Assembly (NCBI GenBank): GCA_002395835.1
Contig: DGVD01000003.1
Coordinates: forward strand, 1-60,533
Length of the DNA stretch: 60,533 nt
Reading direction: 5' to 3'
DNA from: Bacteroidales bacterium UBA4293
Lineage (GTDB): Bacteria > Bacteroidota > Bacteroidia > Bacteroidales > Bacteroidaceae
Shown: one piece after another, positions 60,301 through 60,533 of the stretch
Position numbering within the stretch: the first letter of the stretch is position 1
Layout: each line of letters opens with the position of its first letter
Translations under genes and position numbers: made by a program
Notes under the pieces: generated by a model
Told to the model about the DNA's origin: nothing
Database searches by the model: none
Seen by the model: only the letters and a program-made list of their open reading frames with translations

Positions 60301-60344
60301 TTATTCAATTAAACTTAGTCGGGGACAACAGGTATATAATTCCC
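60301..60344 (-). repeat. Right terminal inverted repeat of the IS1595 transposon
   Basis: On the minus strand begins GGGAATTATATACCTGTTGT and continues CCCCGACT; 28 bp match the left end with one mismatch. Confidence 0.92.
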
Positions 60345-60352
60345 TAAAAGTA
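60345..60352. repeat. Target-site duplication, right
   Basis: TAAAAGTA, identical to 56122-56129. Confidence 0.9.
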
Positions 60353-60373
60353 TGATGAGAAGAACCAGGAAAA

Positions 60374-60487
60374 TGACAACCTTTTCAGGATGGATGTCAA
60401 CGATTTCAGGAAATTGTCAACCTACCCAGTAAAAAGACTGTCAACTGCATCAGGAAAGAAGCAAAAAACTGTCAACCGAAATCAGGA
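60374..60487 (+). repeat. Five degenerate direct repeats (IS21-like end)
   Basis: Seventeen- to 18-bp units of the form TGTCAAC-N4-5-TCAGGA at 60374, 60395, 60415, 60439 and 60470, the middle ones slightly degraded. Multiple short repeats of this kind are typical of IS21-family ends. No transposase is present in the window, so this is an isolated end or remnant. Confidence 0.65.
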
Positions 60488-60508
60488 AAAGACATTTGTG
60501 CGGGTCAT

Positions 60509-60533
60509 TGTGTCTTGTACTGAAATAGGTTGA
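60509..60533 (+). repeat. 25-bp direct repeat, copy 2, at the window end
   Basis: Exact copy of 56071-56095. Its right boundary is the end of the supplied sequence, so a longer repeat (probably an insertion-sequence end) is cut here. Confidence 0.85.

Larger units (their letters stand above)
56130..60344 (+). mobile_element. Complete 4.2-kb IS1595-family transposon carrying four cargo genes
   Basis: Terminal inverted repeats begin GGGAA and share ATATACCTGTTGTCCCCGACT: left 56130-56171, right 60301-60344 (28 bp with one mismatch, then ~15 bp imperfect). The flanks are the 8-bp duplication TAAAAGTA on both sides, so the boundaries are exact and insertion looks recent. Inside: cargo gene 1 (56303), IS1595-type transposase (56895), cargo gene 2 on the opposite strand (57969-59057), and a two-gene unit (59199-60266). 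A+T content is visibly higher than in the chromosome around it. IS1595 relatives with passenger genes are known, but I do not recognise this cargo. Confidence 0.92.

Noticed and set aside
56130..60344. Prophage remnant
   Set aside because: Phage-like motif proteins are present, but there is no integrase, capsid, terminase or tail gene, and the ends are those of an IS1595 transposon with an 8-bp duplication.
60374..60487. Possible CRISPR array or iterons
   Set aside because: Repeats are degenerate, with 3- to 14-bp gaps; they fit an insertion-sequence end better, and no replication gene is near.

Overview
This is chromosomal DNA from a member of the Bacteroidales, most likely Bacteroidaceae or Prevotellaceae. 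The evidence is consistent across the window: promoters of the TAnnTTTG (-7) type, lipoproteins and SPI-type secreted glycosidases, the HU-like/'smalltalk' gene neighbourhood, a TonB-dependent receptor, and families largely confined to this phylum (DUF6057, TolB-like lipoproteins, RecQ-C-terminus-like proteins). I cannot assign genus or species from the sequence alone.

Layout. 1-1.3 kb: HU-like DNA-binding protein, a 32-residue 'smalltalk' protein, a small membrane protein, a long inverted repeat and a candidate small RNA. 1.3-15.1 kb: mostly minus-strand secreted enzymes and lipoproteins (sialate O-acetylesterase, DUF362 lipoprotein, M48 protease, GH127), a divergent TnaA-like lyase facing an AraC regulator, a GH3 beta-glycosidase followed by a membrane acyltransferase, a cyclophilin and a DUF2007 protein. 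15.2-17.8 kb: an FMN riboswitch directly upstream of a TonB-dependent receptor, so probably a flavin uptake system. 17.8-23.9 kb: glutathione peroxidase, thioesterase, two tandem small heat-shock proteins with strong Shine-Dalgarno sites, glutamine synthetase and a GNAT protein. 24.1-27.7 kb: a heterodimeric ABC exporter with one degenerate ATPase site. 27.7-33.6 kb: CE1-type esterase divergent from a GH106-like rhamnosidase plus a second copy of the acyltransferase. 33.7-45.2 kb: a second candidate small RNA and housekeeping or hypothetical genes (YkvA-like, thioredoxin-like, LOG family, patatin, sugar O-acetyltransferase, NhaC, Rid-family, C69 peptidase, Aat). 45.3-49.9 kb: a GlsB-like protein and an overlapping four-gene operon (PH domain, DUF6057, TolB-like protein with a CxxCH motif, EamA permease). 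50.0-50.4 kb: a cobalamin riboswitch with no recognisable gene behind it. 50.4-55.7 kb: aldose epimerase, a GH2-GH43 fusion enzyme and an nfeD-slipin operon.

The most unusual region is 56,130-60,344: a complete 4.2-kb IS1595-family transposon with terminal inverted repeats and a perfect 8-bp target duplication. Besides its transposase it carries four unrecognised cargo genes. Three of the four products contain the same ~20-residue amphipathic segment, at the N-terminus of two and the C-terminus of the third. The transposon sits in a stretch that already looks like insertion-sequence debris, with IS21-like end repeats and a 25-bp direct repeat that coincides with the end of the window.

The carbohydrate-active enzymes (GH127, GH3, GH106, GH2-GH43, CE1-like esterase, SGNH esterase, GalM) point to use of arabinose-, rhamnose- and xylose-containing plant cell-wall glycans, but there is no SusC/SusD pair here, so they are dispersed accessory enzymes and not one polysaccharide utilisation locus.
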